The notes beneath the pieces were generated by a model. That model did no database searches. It was not told where the DNA came from and saw only the letters and a list, made by a program, of their open reading frames with translations. 21,964 nt of DNA from positions 1 through 21,964 of IMG/VR virus record IMGVR_UViG_3300017989_000479; one strand, written 5' to 3'. This DNA comes from a virus. Shown one piece after another: positions 21,271 to 21,964 of the stretch (positions are counted from its first letter, which is position 1; every line of letters begins with the position of its first letter). A program made the translations under genes and the position numbers.

Positions 21271-21964
21271 ATGTGTAACTTTTTAAGCGCGATCGTCAAA
21301 CGCAATGGCGACATCATTTGTAAGCCGGACTGCACGGACTCCCACGAAGACCTGATCGACTTCGCCGGGCTGGTCGACGATGGGCGTGGTGCGTTTGTGC
21401 GAGTCGAGTTGACGCCGGATGGCAACGACTTCGCGAATGTCGACGACTACACATTCCGAGTCGACCAGCAAGATACGCCGGACTGGTGGACGGAGGACTT
21501 GGCCGCCAGTGTGGAGGAGTCGCTGCGAGATCGCGTGCGACGAATGATTATTGCCGAGGATCGCAAGATCGTGCTCGGTGGCTGCTGGATTGTGGTCGAT
21601 GGTGCGACGGTGCAGAAATCAATGAACGCGACAATCCGAATGATCGGCGGGACCATCAAGCTGATCTACGGCGGGACCATCGAGCGGATCGACGGCGGGA
21701 CCATCGAGCGGATCGACGGCGGGACCATCGAGCTGATCTACGGCGGGACCATCGAGCGGTTCTACGGCGGGACCATCGTGCGGATCTACGGCGGGACCAT
21801 CAAGCGGATCTACGGCGGGACCATCGAGCGGATCTACGGCGGGACCATCAAGCGGATCTACGGCGGGACCATCAAGCGGATCTACGGCGGGACCATCGAT
21901 CATATCGACGGCGGGACCATCGAGCGGATCGACGGCGGGACCATCGAGCGGATCGACGGCGGGA
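21271..21964 (+). CDS. Octapeptide-repeat protein with conserved MCNFLSAIV N-terminus (partial)
   Basis: The frame runs open past the window end, giving at least 231 residues. The N-terminal 110 residues match a pattern I know from uncharacterised repeat proteins of phages and bacteria: MCNFLSAIVKRNGDIICKPD, then TDSHEDLIDFAGL, FVRVELTPDG, YTFRVDQQDTPDWWTEDL and RRMIIAEDRKIVLGGCWIVV. From about residue 118 (GATVQKSM, NATIRMI) an eight-residue period begins, and from 126 it becomes the regular GGTI-x-x-[IF]-[YD] unit repeated 13 times and continuing. This predicts a beta-solenoid with two strands per turn or similar. AAGGA at 21259-21263 precedes the ATG. Function unknown; no catalytic motif is visible. 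Confidence 0.82.
   Translation, partial: MCNFLSAIVKRNGDIICKPDCTDSHEDLIDFAGLVDDGRGAFVRVELTPDGNDFANVDDYTFRVDQQDTPDWWTEDLAASVEESLRDRVRRMIIAEDRKIVLGGCWIVVDGATVQKSMNATIRMIGGTIKLIYGGTIERIDGGTIERIDGGTIELIYGGTIERFYGGTIVRIYGGTIKRIYGGTIERIYGGTIKRIYGGTIKRIYGGTIDHIDGGTIERIDGGTIERIDGG
21646..21964 (+). repeat. 24-bp tandem repeat array (13 full units and a partial)
   Basis: Units start every 24 bases from 21646 with GGCGGGACCATC, then variable bases for codons 5-8. Thirteen full units end at 21957 and a fourteenth begins at 21958. The first 12 bases are the same in all units; changes are confined to GAG/AAG/GTG/GAT, CGG/CTG/CAT, ATC/TTC and TAC/GAC. Since 24 is divisible by three, unit gain or loss keeps the reading frame. 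Confidence 0.97.

Noticed and set aside
21619-21903. Minus-strand frame of repeated DGPAVDPL units
   Set aside because: It is the mirror of the 24-bp repeat array; a repeat length divisible by three keeps several frames open. No ribosome site or conserved N-terminus supports it.
21646-21964. CRISPR array as an explanation of the 24-bp repeats
   Set aside because: The repeats are directly adjacent without unique spacers and form an open protein frame.

Overview
The window is most of the genome of a temperate siphovirus-type (HK97-fold capsid, long-tail) phage. It reads as an excised, circular or permuted phage form rather than an integrated prophage, because the tRNA-derived attachment site carries only a tRNA 3' portion and lies between the end of the late genes and the integrase. 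The DNA is GC-rich, with frequent GTG/TTG starts, strong AAGGAGGTGA-type ribosome binding sites and many acidic, Thr/Ala/Gly-rich structural proteins. The structural-protein style (beta-helix and Thr/Ala-rich proteins, Cys-rich tail-end protein) resembles phages I associate with Planctomycetota, but the host cannot be proven from the sequence.

Layout. 49-5001: packaging and prohead genes (small terminase of P27 type, large terminase, HK97 portal, S49/ClpP-fold maturation protease), closed by an unexpected 70-residue LexA-type winged-helix protein. 5002-5235: an untranslated leader with an inverted repeat. 5236-8535: the major capsid protein followed by three structural-looking genes (158-aa Thr/Ala-rich protein, 307-aa right-handed beta-helix protein, 142-aa beta-rich protein). 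8540-10826: head-tail connector, two tiny proteins, head closure protein, HK97 gp10-like protein and DUF3168-like tail terminator. 10839-13716: tail tube protein, a gpG/gpGT-type tail chaperone pair with a canonical A AAA AAC -1 frameshift site, and a TP901-type tape measure protein. 13718-17565: a small set of tail-tip or fibre proteins, including a Thr/Gly-rich beta-solenoid candidate, a protein with an internal duplication, a 14-cysteine protein and a zinc-ribbon-like protein. The tail-tip genes do not match the usual Dit/Tal set in any way I can recognise.

17580-17762 is a convergent minus-strand gene for a two-helix membrane peptide with its own promoter. A strong terminator (17918-17943) separates it from the lysogeny region: the tRNA-Leu(CAG) 3' portion (attP candidate, 17984-18040), an XRE repressor read from a TTGACA-N17-TATTCT promoter that appears leaderless and has a perfect palindrome inside the promoter, and a complete tyrosine recombinase. 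After the integrase and its terminator lies a 775-base stretch without a convincing protein gene. It holds three tRNA-like 3' structures, one of which folds as a complete cloverleaf outline with a perfect 7-bp acceptor stem. The right end (20350-21964) carries a protein of a phage-associated unknown family, a small membrane-anchored or lipoprotein-like protein, and a partial gene whose C-terminal part is at least thirteen nearly identical 24-bp repeats encoding an octapeptide solenoid.

The late genes are tightly packed, with many ATGA or TGATG overlaps. They probably form one long transcript, with internal hairpins at 7098-7131 and 11240-11268 possibly adjusting the dosage of the abundant capsid and tail tube proteins. 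No lysis cassette, replication module or defence system can be identified with confidence.
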